From NCBI RefSeq assembly GCF_039962115.1, contig NZ_JAMPKJ010000004.1:1-64000 (forward strand): DNA of 64,000 bases. The letters are read 5' to 3'. The stretch is from Funiculus sociatus GB2-C1. Its GTDB lineage: Bacteria > Cyanobacteriota > Cyanobacteriia > Cyanobacteriales > FACHB-T130. Below, piece after piece: positions 1-8,320 of the stretch. Under the pieces are notes generated by a model. That model did not search any database. It was not told the DNA's origin and worked only from the letters and a program-made list of their open reading frames with translations. The translations under genes and the position numbers were made by a program. Positions within the stretch are counted from its first letter, which is position 1; every line of letters begins with the position of its first letter.

Positions 1-100
1 CAAATTGTCTGCCACAATCTCGACATTTAAAATTTTGTTTACCAGTGTGAGTATGACCATTTTTTACAACGTATTGAGAGTCGCACTTGGGGCATTGCAT
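1..100 (-). CDS. IS1-family transposase InsA-like N-terminal fragment
   Basis: Reading the minus strand from an ATG at 100 gives 33 residues up to the window edge. They begin MQCPKCDSQYVVKNG and contain a second CRDCGRQF motif. The paired CPxC...CxxCG pattern is the zinc-ribbon found at the start of IS1-family InsA proteins, which bind the element ends during transposition. The rest lies outside the window, so it cannot be decided whether the element is complete. Other zinc-ribbon transposase families share this N-terminus, so the IS1 assignment is likely but not proven. Confidence 0.6.
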   Translation of the reverse strand, partial: MQCPKCDSQYVVKNGHTHTGKQNFKCRDCGRQF

Positions 101-153
101 AAGCTAAAAATTACGGTAGGTTGAATAATTAAAATTATAGTTCATTAGCATTA

Positions 154-411
154 CTATGCAGGACTACCCAGACCTCTTTCCCCACCATTCACCCATTCTT
201 TGACACGGCTACGGTTCATTCGTCCCAGCCAACCTGTACCCAAAATTCTATTACGTACACGTTGAAAAATTCTGACAGGTATTCGAGCTACTTCTGAGCT
301 TAACGGCGTAGGTGAAGTAACTATCTGCTGTGTGTAAGCATAGCTAGACTCGCCCAACAATGAGAGTAAAACTAGCAAGGCAATTGATGGAGATAACCAG
401 CGTTTAGACAT
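154..411 (-). CDS. Small exported protein of unknown function
   Basis: From the ATG at 411 the product is 85 residues. It starts MSKRWLSPS, followed by a hydrophobic stretch (ALLVLLSLLG) and a typical signal peptidase I site (SSYA|Y), so it is probably secreted through Sec. The mature part is about 60 residues, basic, and has no motif I recognise. An in-frame TTG at 435 would add eight residues, but the ATG places the signal peptide better. It is the last gene of a three-gene minus-strand run of exported proteins (154-1702), the next gene ending only 27 bases upstream of this start. Function unknown. Confidence 0.5.
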   Translation of the reverse strand: MSKRWLSPSIALLVLLSLLGESSYAYTQQIVTSPTPLSSEVARIPVRIFQRVRNRILGTGWLGRMNRSRVKEWVNGGERGLGSPA

Positions 412-438
412 AATATTTAACACCAAAACTTCCAATAA

Positions 439-1134
439 CTATGCGTATTTCACTTGAATGGATGGAATTTCAATCCGACGATTGGCATTCACTGTAACGT
501 CAATAATGCCGTGACCTCCCTTCCCTGGTTTGACAACGCGATATTCAATTAAAACGCCATCTTGTGAAGCAATGTTGGAATAAGCTGTATAGCTTGTGGG
601 CTTTGACCAAGAAGTAAAATCGTTATAGTCTTGATATCTTGGCAAAATTGCTGCTTGCACCTCTTGGGGACTCATTCTTTGATTCTTTTGAAGGTACTCG
701 GCTGCAATAGCCATACCAAGAGAAGCAGGCCCAGCAAATGATGCGACACTAGGTTCGCTGTCTCGCATTTGGGGAAAACTGAAAGCAACATTGTCACCCA
801 GTTGCTCGCGACGTTGAGCAGCCAACACAATAGAATACTGAGGACTATTTACTTCTGCTACAGCAACATTGGTAAAACTGTTACCGAGAAATTGACTTTG
901 AGCCAATTGAGCTTCTAGCCGCCGGTCATACCATTCCTGAGTGCGCCGTCCCCAAGCGCGACGAGCTAAGGCAAATGCGCCTTGGAGCAAACCCCCAAAA
1001 GCAGCCTCCATGACTGCGCCCCCCAGCAGGAAAAACAAAAAGGCATCTGCCTGCTGAGGATTCTGTAAACCCAAGTTAACAGCGAATGAAGCACTCCCCA
1101 ACGTACCATACTGGATAAATTTTCTGCGATTCAT
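439..1134 (-). CDS. Exported protein of unknown function with Tat-like leader
   Basis: 231 residues. The N-terminus MNRRKFIQYG plus a mildly hydrophobic stretch resembles a twin-arginine leader (RRKFI), so export of a folded protein is plausible. A Gly/Ala/Phe-rich segment near residues 30-57 could be a second hydrophobic helix. The remainder is soluble-looking, with no motif I can name. The start lies 4 bases after the stop of the upstream gene (1139-1702), which suggests co-transcription. Secretion is inferred from the leader alone and the function is unknown. Confidence 0.55.
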   Translation of the reverse strand: MNRRKFIQYGTLGSASFAVNLGLQNPQQADAFLFFLLGGAVMEAAFGGLLQGAFALARRAWGRRTQEWYDRRLEAQLAQSQFLGNSFTNVAVAEVNSPQYSIVLAAQRREQLGDNVAFSFPQMRDSEPSVASFAGPASLGMAIAAEYLQKNQRMSPQEVQAAILPRYQDYNDFTSWSKPTSYTAYSNIASQDGVLIEYRVVKPGKGGHGIIDVTVNANRRIEIPSIQVKYA

Positions 1135-1138
1135 TGAT

Positions 1139-1702
1139 TTATTTCCTTAAAATATCCTCAATCAACCAAATATTGGGGCAAGAGTTCCGACCTTGTTTGG
1201 CTCTAACACATTGAGTTTCCAGCGCTAGAGTACGGGTATTGGTAACATCTATGGGCCAACGAATTTTATCTCCCTTACTAATAGTTTGCTCTCCGTAAAA
1301 ATTCCCATCTTTGTACACTGAAAGCCGAACAATTACAGAACCATCAAGTAAATCAGAAGTTTGAGAGAATCCAAACGACAGGGTTAAGGTTTTAAATTGG
1401 GGACGTGCGTTCACTGCTGCTAGCCTACAAGCAACTTCAGTAGGACGATCTTTATAAATTCCCCAGGCGTTTTGACCGAAGTCTGAATTTCCCAGATACG
1501 CAACAGCTCTAAATATCTCACGTCCTATAGAAACATCCTCATTTACAGGATTGTATCCTCCCATCCCTCCTATCCTGCGACACCCCATCTCACCCAAAGA
1601 AGCAACTCCGGAGGAGCGACGATTTTGAGCCTGTGCGTCACTTGCCATAGAAACTAGGAGTGTTGCTACAATTAGACCGGATATAAACCTACGCAGATTC
1701 AT
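1139..1702 (-). CDS. Secreted protein of unknown function
   Basis: 187 residues with a clear signal peptide: MNLRRF, a hydrophobic core (GLIVATLLVSMAS), then an AQA|Q-type cleavage site near residue 26. The mature part has four Cys residues spread along it and predicted beta-type alternation, compatible with a small periplasmic beta-sandwich held by disulfides. I do not recognise the family. It is the first gene of the three-gene exported cluster transcribed leftward. Confidence 0.55.
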   Translation of the reverse strand: MNLRRFISGLIVATLLVSMASDAQAQNRRSSGVASLGEMGCRRIGGMGGYNPVNEDVSIGREIFRAVAYLGNSDFGQNAWGIYKDRPTEVACRLAAVNARPQFKTLTLSFGFSQTSDLLDGSVIVRLSVYKDGNFYGEQTISKGDKIRWPIDVTNTRTLALETQCVRAKQGRNSCPNIWLIEDILRK

Positions 1703-2028
1703 TTAACCTCTCATAACTTGAATGGGCTTGTTGATGAGCTTCCTAGTTTAGGAAGCCCAAACTCAAAAGTCTTTGATTATATTATGTAAAATTTTATATG
1801 TGATCGCTACCGTGCAAATACCGGATAAAACTACAATCCGATCGCCCTCTTCAAGCCTGCTTAAATAGGCTTTGTTTGTGTAGCCGTGTCTTCAGGCGTT
1901 AGGCAAAAAAATTTGTATAAAAGCAAACAAAAAAAATAGGGTGTATGCCACCCTAAAAACTCTCTACAAATATTTAACTGGCGACTACTCTAAAAAAGGC
2001 AATTTACACCACCTATTGCTTTTTACCT
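1703..2028. other. Intergenic region between sigF and the exported cluster
   Basis: About 325 bases without a credible gene. It must hold the promoter for the exported-protein cluster (start at 1702, minus strand) and the 3' end of sigF. A terminator near 1929-1955 is listed separately. I see no other defined element. Confidence 0.5.
1929..1955 (-). terminator. Rho-independent terminator of sigF
   Basis: On the minus strand TAGGGTG-GCATA-CACCCTA forms a perfect 7-bp stem with a 5-base loop, followed directly by a run of eight T. It lies about 75 bases after the sigF stop, in the right orientation. Confidence 0.7.
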
Positions 2029-2820
2029 CTAACTAGCCAAACGTTCTGGCGTTTGAGATTGCAATACAGATACCAAATGCTCCACGCCCCTTTGTAGATG
2101 TCGCGTCACCGTCATCGGACTGACACCGATGCGTTTAGCCGCTTCTTTGCGGGGAAGATCGCGGACTAAAACTAAATCAATAGCCGCCTTAGTTTTGTTA
2201 TCCAGATGGCTCATCGCGCCTTCCAGCTCTTGCCGTTCTTCTTCTTGATGTTGCAAGCTTTGATAGCGAGCGTCAGGCAGCGTTTCTCCCAACGTAATCT
2301 GAAAATCAAACTGCTGATAAACGATAGTATCTAAACTTAGTGGTCGGCAGTTTTGAGTCGCCACCTTACTTTCATTCCACTCGTCCAGGGATACTTTGAG
2401 TGCTTCGGCAATTTCAGCTTCTTTTGGCGAACGCCCTAAAGTTTGTGCCAAATCTTTACGCGCTTTTTGCCCTTCTTGCTGGAGATCCTGCCAGCGACGA
2501 GGCATTTTCATCACGCCGCCCCTGTCGCGCAAAAAATGCAGCATCTCACCGCGAATATAAGGAACCGCAAAGGAACTAAAAGCATAACCTTGATGAGGGT
2601 TGAATCTCTCAATCGCCCGCATCAAACCGAGATAGCCGAGTTGTTCCAAATCTTCATAAGGTTCAGAACACTGATAGCTGACTCGGTGAGCAATTTTCCT
2701 CACCAGTCCCATATTTAACTCCACCAGTCGATTGCGAACTTCAACGGATGGATTTCTAGAGTATTTAATTAAAAGTTCCATCGAATCGGAGCTGCAAGAA
2801 GGTTGAGTCGCCATTGTCAA
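2029..2820 (-). CDS. sigF: Group 3 RNA polymerase sigma factor, SigF type
   Basis: 263 residues. Region 2 is clear (RNRLVELNMGLVRKIAHR, then DLEQLGYLGLMRAIERF and the core-binding and -10 helix FSSFAVPYIRGEMLHFLRD). Region 3 (LGRSPKEAEIAEAL) follows, and a C-terminal region 4 helix-turn-helix (RKEAAKRIGVSPMTVTRHL). The short length and lack of region 1.1 mark a group 3 sigma factor. The pattern matches cyanobacterial SigF, known in Synechocystis to control type IV pili and motility and cell-surface genes; the target genes here are not visible. It is transcribed alone, with its own terminator. Confidence 0.88.
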   Translation of the reverse strand: MTMATQPSCSSDSMELLIKYSRNPSVEVRNRLVELNMGLVRKIAHRVSYQCSEPYEDLEQLGYLGLMRAIERFNPHQGYAFSSFAVPYIRGEMLHFLRDRGGVMKMPRRWQDLQQEGQKARKDLAQTLGRSPKEAEIAEALKVSLDEWNESKVATQNCRPLSLDTIVYQQFDFQITLGETLPDARYQSLQHQEEERQELEGAMSHLDNKTKAAIDLVLVRDLPRKEAAKRIGVSPMTVTRHLQRGVEHLVSVLQSQTPERLAS

Positions 2821-2877
2821 AGCCTCTGTAATACCAGCCCGTTTAGGAAATTGGGCGATCGCTAAATCTTTTTCGTT

Positions 2878-3081
2878 TCACCTGAACTTATTTTCTTTAG
2901 ACGGGGAGCTACGCACCATCGTTGGATTACGGAATTCACAGAGGACTTCCTCCCAAATGTCAGCATATATACGTAAATTGCGCCTTAGTTCGGCCGGAGC
3001 TTGTCTATAGAGCTGTCTATGGCTGAATTTGTGTACAGTCTCAGCGAGGCAGCAATCTAATTCCCTATGAGGGATGGACAT
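2878..3081 (-). CDS. Possible small protein upstream of sigF
   Basis: 67 residues starting MSIPHRELDCCLAET. It lies 57 bases upstream of sigF on the same strand, so it could be co-transcribed. The composition is polar and helical with no recognised motif. No database family comes to mind and the ribosome binding site is weak, so it may be a chance open frame in the sigF leader. Confidence 0.3.
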   Translation of the reverse strand: MSIPHRELDCCLAETVHKFSHRQLYRQAPAELRRNLRIYADIWEEVLCEFRNPTMVRSSPSKENKFR

Positions 3082-3216
3082 GAAATTAAGCTTTTAAAAC
3101 AAGCCGCGAGATCCTTGAGTGGGAACCCAGTAGCAGAAGACTTAAGGTCTACGCCACAATTGAATTGGAAGGTAATCCTTTTTTGTAAATTATTGGTTTA
3201 GTTCTGAGGAAGTCCC

Positions 3217-3945
3217 ATGAGTAACACCAGCAACTTCCGTCAAGCGATACGTGAGGCTAAAGATCACGCGCTCGTTGGCCCCAATGTGATTGCCAATGCC
3301 CTACCTTACGTAGGCGCTGGACTTGTTTTAACCGCACTTGGCAGCTACGGGGGTCTTGGCGTTCTCCGTTCCAATCCAGAGATATTCATGCCAACCTTCT
3401 GGGTGGCGCTGATTGCAGAATTTGCTCTCTTCTTCGTTGCCCAAAACGTTGCCGCAAAAGGTAACAAGAGCGTTGCTCTGCCGCTTTTGGCTACCTACAG
3501 CCTGCTGTCTGGCTATACCCTGAGTGGGTTGTTGTTCATCGCGTTGAGGACATCTGGAGTCGGTTTGCAAGGAATTGGTTTTGCAGCCCTCGGTTGCGGC
3601 ATTACCTTTATTGCAGCACGGCAGATTGGTTCTAACCTGTCTGACCAAGACGGCATGGCTTTGACTAAAACTGTACAGCTAGGCATCATCGCCCTAATTG
3701 TTGTGCTAGTGGGTCAGCTGCTGTTGTCCTTCTTTGGTGTCTATACACCCACCTGGCTAGAAATTGCCATTTCTGGCATTGGCGTGTTTTTGTTTGCAGG
3801 TGCTGCTGTGGTGGATTTCTACATCCTGCCGCGCACCTACCGCAACGATGAGTATCTACCTGCCGCTTTGTCGATGTATTTAACGTACATCAACCTGTTC
3901 ATTTTCATTTTGCGCTTGATGATCGCGCTCAATAGCCGCGATTAA
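3217..3945 (+). CDS. Bax inhibitor-1 (BI-1/YccA) family membrane protein
   Basis: 242 residues with seven hydrophobic segments (around residues 29-45, 58-75, 85-105, 110-130, 148-170, 178-198, 218-238). The C-terminal pattern ALSMYLTYINLFIFILRLM is typical of the BI-1/YccA family. Members are inner-membrane proteins, some shown to be pH-sensitive calcium leak channels, others linked to FtsH protease control; the role here is inferred only from the family. It is monocistronic, with a terminator 35 bases after the stop. Confidence 0.75.
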   Translation: MSNTSNFRQAIREAKDHALVGPNVIANALPYVGAGLVLTALGSYGGLGVLRSNPEIFMPTFWVALIAEFALFFVAQNVAAKGNKSVALPLLATYSLLSGYTLSGLLFIALRTSGVGLQGIGFAALGCGITFIAARQIGSNLSDQDGMALTKTVQLGIIALIVVLVGQLLLSFFGVYTPTWLEIAISGIGVFLFAGAAVVDFYILPRTYRNDEYLPAALSMYLTYINLFIFILRLMIALNSRD

Positions 3946-3979
3946 TAAGCAAAAGGTTACACGAACTAAAATAAGCTTG

Positions 3980-4016
3980 AAACCGTGGCTTAAATATCAA
4001 AAGCTACGGTTTTTTC
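3980..4016 (+). terminator. Rho-independent terminator after the BI-1 gene
   Basis: AAACCGTGGCTT and AAGCTACGGTTT pair over 12 bp with one G-T wobble, closing a 9-base loop, and run into a T tract. This separates the BI-1 gene from prfB. Confidence 0.75.
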
Positions 4017-4101
4017 TTATACATAGAAAGTAAAGACTCCAGCTAAGATCGAAAAGAGTGCAACTTTACTACCAAGCGCTCATCGGAAAAAGCTCGAAAC
4101 A

Positions 4102-5212
4102 ATGATTGAACTACTAGACATTAAACGAGAAGTCGAAACGTTGTGCGATCGCCTGGGTAAAACTCAGGACTATCTTTGACGTTCCTGCATTGACTGCTAA
4201 AATTCAAGACTTGGAGCAATTGGCAGCTCAACCGGAATTTTGGGATGACCAAACTGCTGCACAGAAAACTCTCCAAGAACTCAATGACCTGAAATCCCAC
4301 TTACAGCAATTTGAGGATTGGAAAAACAATCTGGAAGATGCTAAGGCTGTCGTAGAACTGCTGGAGTTAGAAACTGACACCGCACTCCTGGCGGAAGCGG
4401 AAACTAACGTTACCAAGCTCAATCAGGAACTCGACCGCTGGGAGTTGCAACAGCTGCTTTCTGGTACATACGACCAAAGCGGAGCAGTGCTAAGTATTAA
4501 CGCTGGTGCAGGCGGTACAGACGCTCAAGACTGGGCGGAAATGTTGCTGCGGATGTACACCCGTTGGGCAGAAGATCGCGGCTACAAAGTCACCTTAGCG
4601 GAAATATCGGAGGGAGATGAAGCCGGGATAAAATCTGCCACTTTGGAAATTGACGGGCGTTATGCTTATGGCTACCTAAAGGCAGAGAAAGGAACTCACC
4701 GACTGGTGCGGATATCGCCTTTCAACGCCAACGACAAGCGGCAAACTAGCTTCGCTGGAGTGGAAGTGATGCCAACTCTGGATAAATCGGTCACTTTGGA
4801 CATTCCAGACAAGGATTTGGAAATCACTACTACCAGAGCTGGTGGCAAAGGTGGGCAAAATGTCAACAAAGTGGAAACGGCGGTGCGGATCGTTCACATT
4901 CCCACTGGGATTGCCGTGCGCTGTACCCAGGAGCGAAGTCAGCTGCAAAACAAAGAAAAAGGTCTTGCCATCCTCAAGGCTAAGTTACTGATTGTTGCCC
5001 AAGAGCAACGCGCCAAGGAAATTGCCGACATTCGCGGCGATATGGTGGAGGCAGCTTGGGGCAACCAAATTCGTAACTACGTCTTCCATCCGTACCAGAT
5101 GGTAAAGGATCTGCGGACGGGTGTGGAAACGACTGCGATCGCTGATGTGATGAACGGCGAAATTGACCCGTTCATTGAAGCTTATCTGCGCCAAGAAAAT
5201 CAACTGGCTTAA
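4102..5212 (+). CDS. prfB: Peptide chain release factor 2 with programmed +1 frameshift
   Basis: RF2 reads UGA and UAA stops and triggers peptide release. Translation starts at ATG 4102 ([12 protein letters not shown]...), reaches CTT TGA C at 4174-4180 after 25 codons, and must shift +1 (skip T4177) to read GAC and continue to 5212, giving about 369 residues, the family's normal size. The slippery CTT-TGA-C and an AGGA just upstream (4166-4169) match the classic autoregulatory site, where RF2 scarcity favours frameshifting. The main frame holds SPF (codon recognition, in [10 protein letters not shown]) and the catalytic GGQ ([10 protein letters not shown]). A TTG at 4190 is not the true start. 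Confidence 0.95.
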
Positions 5213-5243
5213 AAAAGGCAATCAATTGTAGGTGTAGGCTTCT

Positions 5244-5268
5244 CGTTCCCAGGATCAGCCTGGGAACG
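5244..5268. repeat. Dispersed palindrome, copy 1
   Basis: CGTTCCCAGG and CCTGGGAACG form a perfect 10-bp stem around a 5-base loop. A related copy lies at 8290-8318. It follows prfB without a T tract, so it looks like a dispersed repeat rather than a standard terminator. Confidence 0.7.
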
Positions 5269-5440
5269 CTCACAATAGACGTTCTGCCTCCCCAGTTGAT
5301 CGTGAAAGGTAACTGCCTCACTTCGGCATTCCCAGGCTTACTCTGGAAGATAGCTAGATAATGCCCTGAATAGAGAAACAAACTGTTACATTTAGGGAAA
5401 CAATGGTTTCTCACTCTTTGACCTTAAGTAAACGCTTCTC

Positions 5441-5653
5441 ATGAGCAACCCATCCTCACCGTCCCCAGTGGCACCACAAAATTCAGAAAACTTGCCAGAA
5501 TCGCCAGCAGCTTCGACCGAAGCTAAACCCAGCTACGTTAAGCTGGCAATGCGAAACATGGTGCGAAAGCGGGGTACTTCTTTGCAACACTTCGCACTGA
5601 CAACCGTTGGTTTGTTAGCTGTTCTGATTGGTTTGTCCTACATTACTCGTTAA
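5441..5653 (+). CDS. DUF3285-family small membrane protein
   Basis: 70 residues. A Ser/Pro/Ala-rich N-terminal half is followed by SYVKLAMRNMVRKRGTSLQHF and one transmembrane helix (ALTTVGLLAVLIGLSYI) at the C-terminus. This arrangement matches the cyanobacterial DUF3285 family, whose function is unknown. It ends 17 bases before ybeY and is probably in one operon with it. Confidence 0.65.
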   Translation: MSNPSSPSPVAPQNSENLPESPAASTEAKPSYVKLAMRNMVRKRGTSLQHFALTTVGLLAVLIGLSYITR

Positions 5654-5670
5654 CGACAAGTTAGACAAAA

Positions 5671-6219
5671 GTGCAAGTTGAAGTCAGCGTACAAGATTGT
5701 TTTTTCTCTTCCAGTGCATCTGCTGCTGTTGACAACTCATTTAATAGCGCCGCAAGCGAAGCTACCCCGGAGGGAATCGCCCCGGAAACTTGGGAAATCT
5801 GGTTTTATCGCTGGATGGAAAGTCTGCACCCGGATATTCCACCAGGGGATGCTTACGAACTGAGTCTGCGCCTCACCGACGATGAGGAAATGCAGGCGCT
5901 TAATTCTCAGTACCGTCAGCAAAATAAACCGACAGATGTGCTGGCTTTTGCCTCCTTAGAGGTAGACTGTCCTCAACCAGTCGAATTAATGGAGGATACG
6001 CCTTTGTATCTGGGGGATATCGCGATCTCTGTGGATACGGCAATTCGCCAGGCTCAACAACAAGGACATCCATTAAAAACCGAGCTAGCTTGGTTAGCTG
6101 CTCACGGCTTGCTACATCTTCTCGGCTGGGATCATCCCGATGAAGATAGCTTAAGTGAAATGTTAAATCAGCAGGAAACTTTACTTCAGATTATTGGTCT
6201 TGATATCCAGCTGAATTAG
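5671..6219 (+). CDS. ybeY: Endoribonuclease YbeY (16S rRNA maturation and quality control)
   Basis: 182 residues from a GTG start. The zinc-binding motif HGLLHLLGWDH near the C-terminus gives the three His ligands of this single-strand-specific endoribonuclease, which trims 16S rRNA 3' ends and takes part in 70S ribosome quality control. The central LNSQYRQQNKPTDVLAF and GDIAIS are also family hallmarks. An N-terminal extension of about 35 residues, typical of cyanobacterial members, precedes the conserved domain. It lies between DUF3285 and dgkA in the same direction. Confidence 0.92.
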   Translation: MQVEVSVQDCFFSSSASAAVDNSFNSAASEATPEGIAPETWEIWFYRWMESLHPDIPPGDAYELSLRLTDDEEMQALNSQYRQQNKPTDVLAFASLEVDCPQPVELMEDTPLYLGDIAISVDTAIRQAQQQGHPLKTELAWLAAHGLLHLLGWDHPDEDSLSEMLNQQETLLQIIGLDIQLN

Positions 6220-6291
6220 ATCCAACAGCCGCAAGTTGTAATATTCTAGGTTGATGCAATTGTTCGTATCCCGGATTGGAGTTTCCCGGTT

Positions 6292-6795
6292 ATGAAGCTG
6301 GATCAATGGTTAATTTCCTTTAGGCAAGAAAAAAACGCTGCCATGCCTCAAGAACTTTCAACACCTTCGATTAACTGCTCTGATGTGGTGAAACCAAACC
6401 GGGATTTATCTTGGCGAATTGCTCCCAACTTACTGATTAGTTTTAAATATGCTTGGGCTGGACTCCGATATGCCTTTGTTACCCAGCGCAATTTTCGCAT
6501 CCATGTAGTCATAGGCACAGGAGCGATGGCTATATGTGTCTTTTTGCATCTCCAACCTGTGGAAATGGCGGTGATTGGCTTGACAATTGGGCTGGTGCTG
6601 GCAATGGAATTATTAAATACCGCGATTGAGTCGGTCGTTGACTTAACGGTTAAGCAGTCCTATCATGAACTTGCCAAAATTGCCAAAGACTGTGCCGCTG
6701 GTGCTGTTCTGATTTCGGCGCTGGTGTCAGTGTTGGTAGCCACTTCGCTAATGCTACCCCCACTTGTAGCTTTGATTCAGTCGGCGCTGCGCTAA
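6292..6795 (+). CDS. dgkA: Diacylglycerol kinase, DgkA family
   Basis: 167 residues. The first 55 are a non-conserved cytoplasmic extension. Then follows the DgkA core with three membrane helices: FAWAGLRYAF-type amphipathic start, NFRIHVVIG, the active-site helix MELLNTAIESVVDL (catalytic Glu in ELLNTAIE), and KDCAAGAVLIS with the conserved KDxAAGAV. The enzyme phosphorylates diacylglycerol or undecaprenol in the inner membrane; which substrate is used cannot be read from the sequence. In many bacteria dgkA sits next to ybeY, as here. Confidence 0.88.
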   Translation: MKLDQWLISFRQEKNAAMPQELSTPSINCSDVVKPNRDLSWRIAPNLLISFKYAWAGLRYAFVTQRNFRIHVVIGTGAMAICVFLHLQPVEMAVIGLTIGLVLAMELLNTAIESVVDLTVKQSYHELAKIAKDCAAGAVLISALVSVLVATSLMLPPLVALIQSALR

Positions 6796-6834
6796 AAAAG
6801 TGCTGAGGATTGAGCCAAGAAGGAGTGATAAAGT

Positions 6835-7422
6835 TTGATTATCGTTATTGATAACTACGACAGTTTCACCTATAACCTAGTGCAGTACCTGGGAGAGCTG
6901 GGCGCACAACTGCCTGTAGCGTCTGAGATTAAGGTATATAGAAATGACCAAATCTCTCTGGAGCAAATCCGCCTTGCTAAGCCAGATGGAATCGTGATTT
7001 CTCCGGGGCCAGGCCGTCCGGAAGATGCTGGAGTTTCCCAACAACTAATTCAAGAACTAGGCTCCACTGTGCCAATTTTAGGCGTTTGCCTGGGCCATCA
7101 AGGTATTGGTCAGGTTTTCGGTGGCGAGGTGGTTTCTGCGCCAATGTTGATGCACGGAAAAACTTCTCCCATCCATCACACAGATACGGGCGTGTTTAAA
7201 GGATTAGACAATCCTTTTACCGCTACCCGGTATCATAGTTTGGTGATTGACCGCCAAACCTGCCCAGATGTCCTAGAAATTACGGCTTGGGTGGAGGATG
7301 GCACAATCATGGGCGTTCGGCATCGGAACTATCCGCATATTCAGGGCGTCCAATTTCATCCAGAGAGTATTTTGACGACTTCAGGAAAACAGTTGTTGCG
7401 AAACTTTCTGGAATCACTTTAG
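6835..7422 (+). CDS. trpG: Glutamine amidotransferase of anthranilate / aminodeoxychorismate synthase
   Basis: 195 residues from a TTG start. It is a class I glutamine amidotransferase: nucleophile Cys in [11 protein letters not shown], His and Glu in VQFHPES, and the family start [19 protein letters not shown]. It supplies ammonia to TrpE for anthranilate or to PabB for aminodeoxychorismate; without a partner gene beside it, both roles are possible and one protein may serve both. It continues the ybeY-dgkA direction with a 39-base gap. Confidence 0.88.
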   Translation: MIIVIDNYDSFTYNLVQYLGELGAQLPVASEIKVYRNDQISLEQIRLAKPDGIVISPGPGRPEDAGVSQQLIQELGSTVPILGVCLGHQGIGQVFGGEVVSAPMLMHGKTSPIHHTDTGVFKGLDNPFTATRYHSLVIDRQTCPDVLEITAWVEDGTIMGVRHRNYPHIQGVQFHPESILTTSGKQLLRNFLESL

Positions 7423-7425
7423 AAG

Positions 7426-7473
7426 CTAATAGCTAATAGCTAATTGTTGATTAGTATTGCTATTAGCTATTAG
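7426..7473. repeat. Inverted repeat made of TAATAGC heptamers
   Basis: CTAATAGCTAATAGC at 7426-7440 and its exact reverse complement at 7459-7473 flank 18 bases. The arms are themselves tandem heptamers (GCTAATA), a short tandem repeat type common in cyanobacterial intergenic DNA. It could fold as a hairpin after trpG. Confidence 0.65.
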
Positions 7474-7501
7474 TAAAGAACTAATGACTGAGGACTAAAT
7501 C

Positions 7502-8281
7502 TTGATGAAACGGCGACAGTTGATCCAGTATGCTGGGGCGGGCTTGCTTGCAGCTTTAGGAACAGGCTTGGCTTCTGGATTTGAAAGTTATCAGGCGCAG
7601 ACATCTGGTGATTCACTTTCTATTAAGTGGCTGGGGCATACCAGCTTTTTGTTCACTGGGGGCGGCAAACGAGTTCTGGTGAATCCCTTTCAGAATTTGG
7701 GCTGCACATCTGGCTATCGTTCATCTAAGGTGGCGGCAGATTTGGTGTTAGTCAGCAGTCTATTGCTTGATGAAGGCGGGGTGGAAGGGCTACCGGGGAA
7801 TCCGAAATTAATCTACGAACCGGGAGCTTATCAAGTTGATAATTTAAAACTTCAAGGGATTAGCATTAGCAAAGACCGCGAGGGCGGACGACGTTTTGGG
7901 ACGAATGTGGCTTGGCGTTGGACGCAAGGGGGAATTAATGTTCTGCATTTGGGGGGTGCAGCGGCACCGATTGAGATTGAGCAGAAAATTCTGATGGGTC
8001 GTCCTGATGTAGTGCTGGTTCCAGTGGGGGGAGGCGCGAAAGCTTACACGCCAACGGAAGCAAAACAGGCGATACAAGTTCTCAATCCGAAGTTGGTGAT
8101 TCCGACGCATTACCGGACGCAAGCTGCCGATCCTGCTAAGTGCGATATTGTGGCTGTGGATGAGTTTTTGGCGTTGATGGATGGGATGCCGATACGTCGT
8201 GTTGGTGACACGCTGACGGTTAAGCCAGGAGATTTGCCGAGTAATGGGAGCGCGATCGCATTGATGAGTTATAAATTTTAA
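7502..8281 (+). CDS. MBL-fold hydrolase-like exported protein, metal site degenerate
   Basis: 259 residues. A leader MMKRRQLIQYAGAGLLAALGTGLASG has two Arg and a hydrophobic core, so Tat or Sec export is likely. The body resembles UlaG-type metallo-beta-lactamase-fold hydrolases (IKWLGHTSFLF, VNPF, LVIPTHYRT). The usual HxHxDH loop after the first strands is replaced by SSLLLDEGG, so at least three metal ligands appear missing. It may therefore be non-catalytic or bind a ligand differently. The start is supported by an ATG pair at 7504-7507; the exact codon is uncertain. Single gene. Confidence 0.7.
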   Translation: MMKRRQLIQYAGAGLLAALGTGLASGFESYQAQTSGDSLSIKWLGHTSFLFTGGGKRVLVNPFQNLGCTSGYRSSKVAADLVLVSSLLLDEGGVEGLPGNPKLIYEPGAYQVDNLKLQGISISKDREGGRRFGTNVAWRWTQGGINVLHLGGAAAPIEIEQKILMGRPDVVLVPVGGGAKAYTPTEAKQAIQVLNPKLVIPTHYRTQAADPAKCDIVAVDEFLALMDGMPIRRVGDTLTVKPGDLPSNGSAIALMSYKF

Positions 8282-8289
8282 ATTACATC

Positions 8290-8318
8290 CTCGTTCCCCG
8301 CCTCAGCCTGGGAACGAG
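8290..8318. repeat. Dispersed palindrome, copy 2
   Basis: CTCGTTCCC and GGGAACGAG form a 9-bp stem with an 11-base loop between two convergent genes. It shares the core GTTCCC...CAGCCTGGGAACG with the copy at 5244-5268. Confidence 0.65.
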
Positions 8319-8320
8319 AA

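Noticed and set aside
4190-5212. prfB starting at TTG 4190
   Set aside because: The upstream 25 codons and the CTT-TGA-C site show the true gene begins at 4102 with a frameshift.
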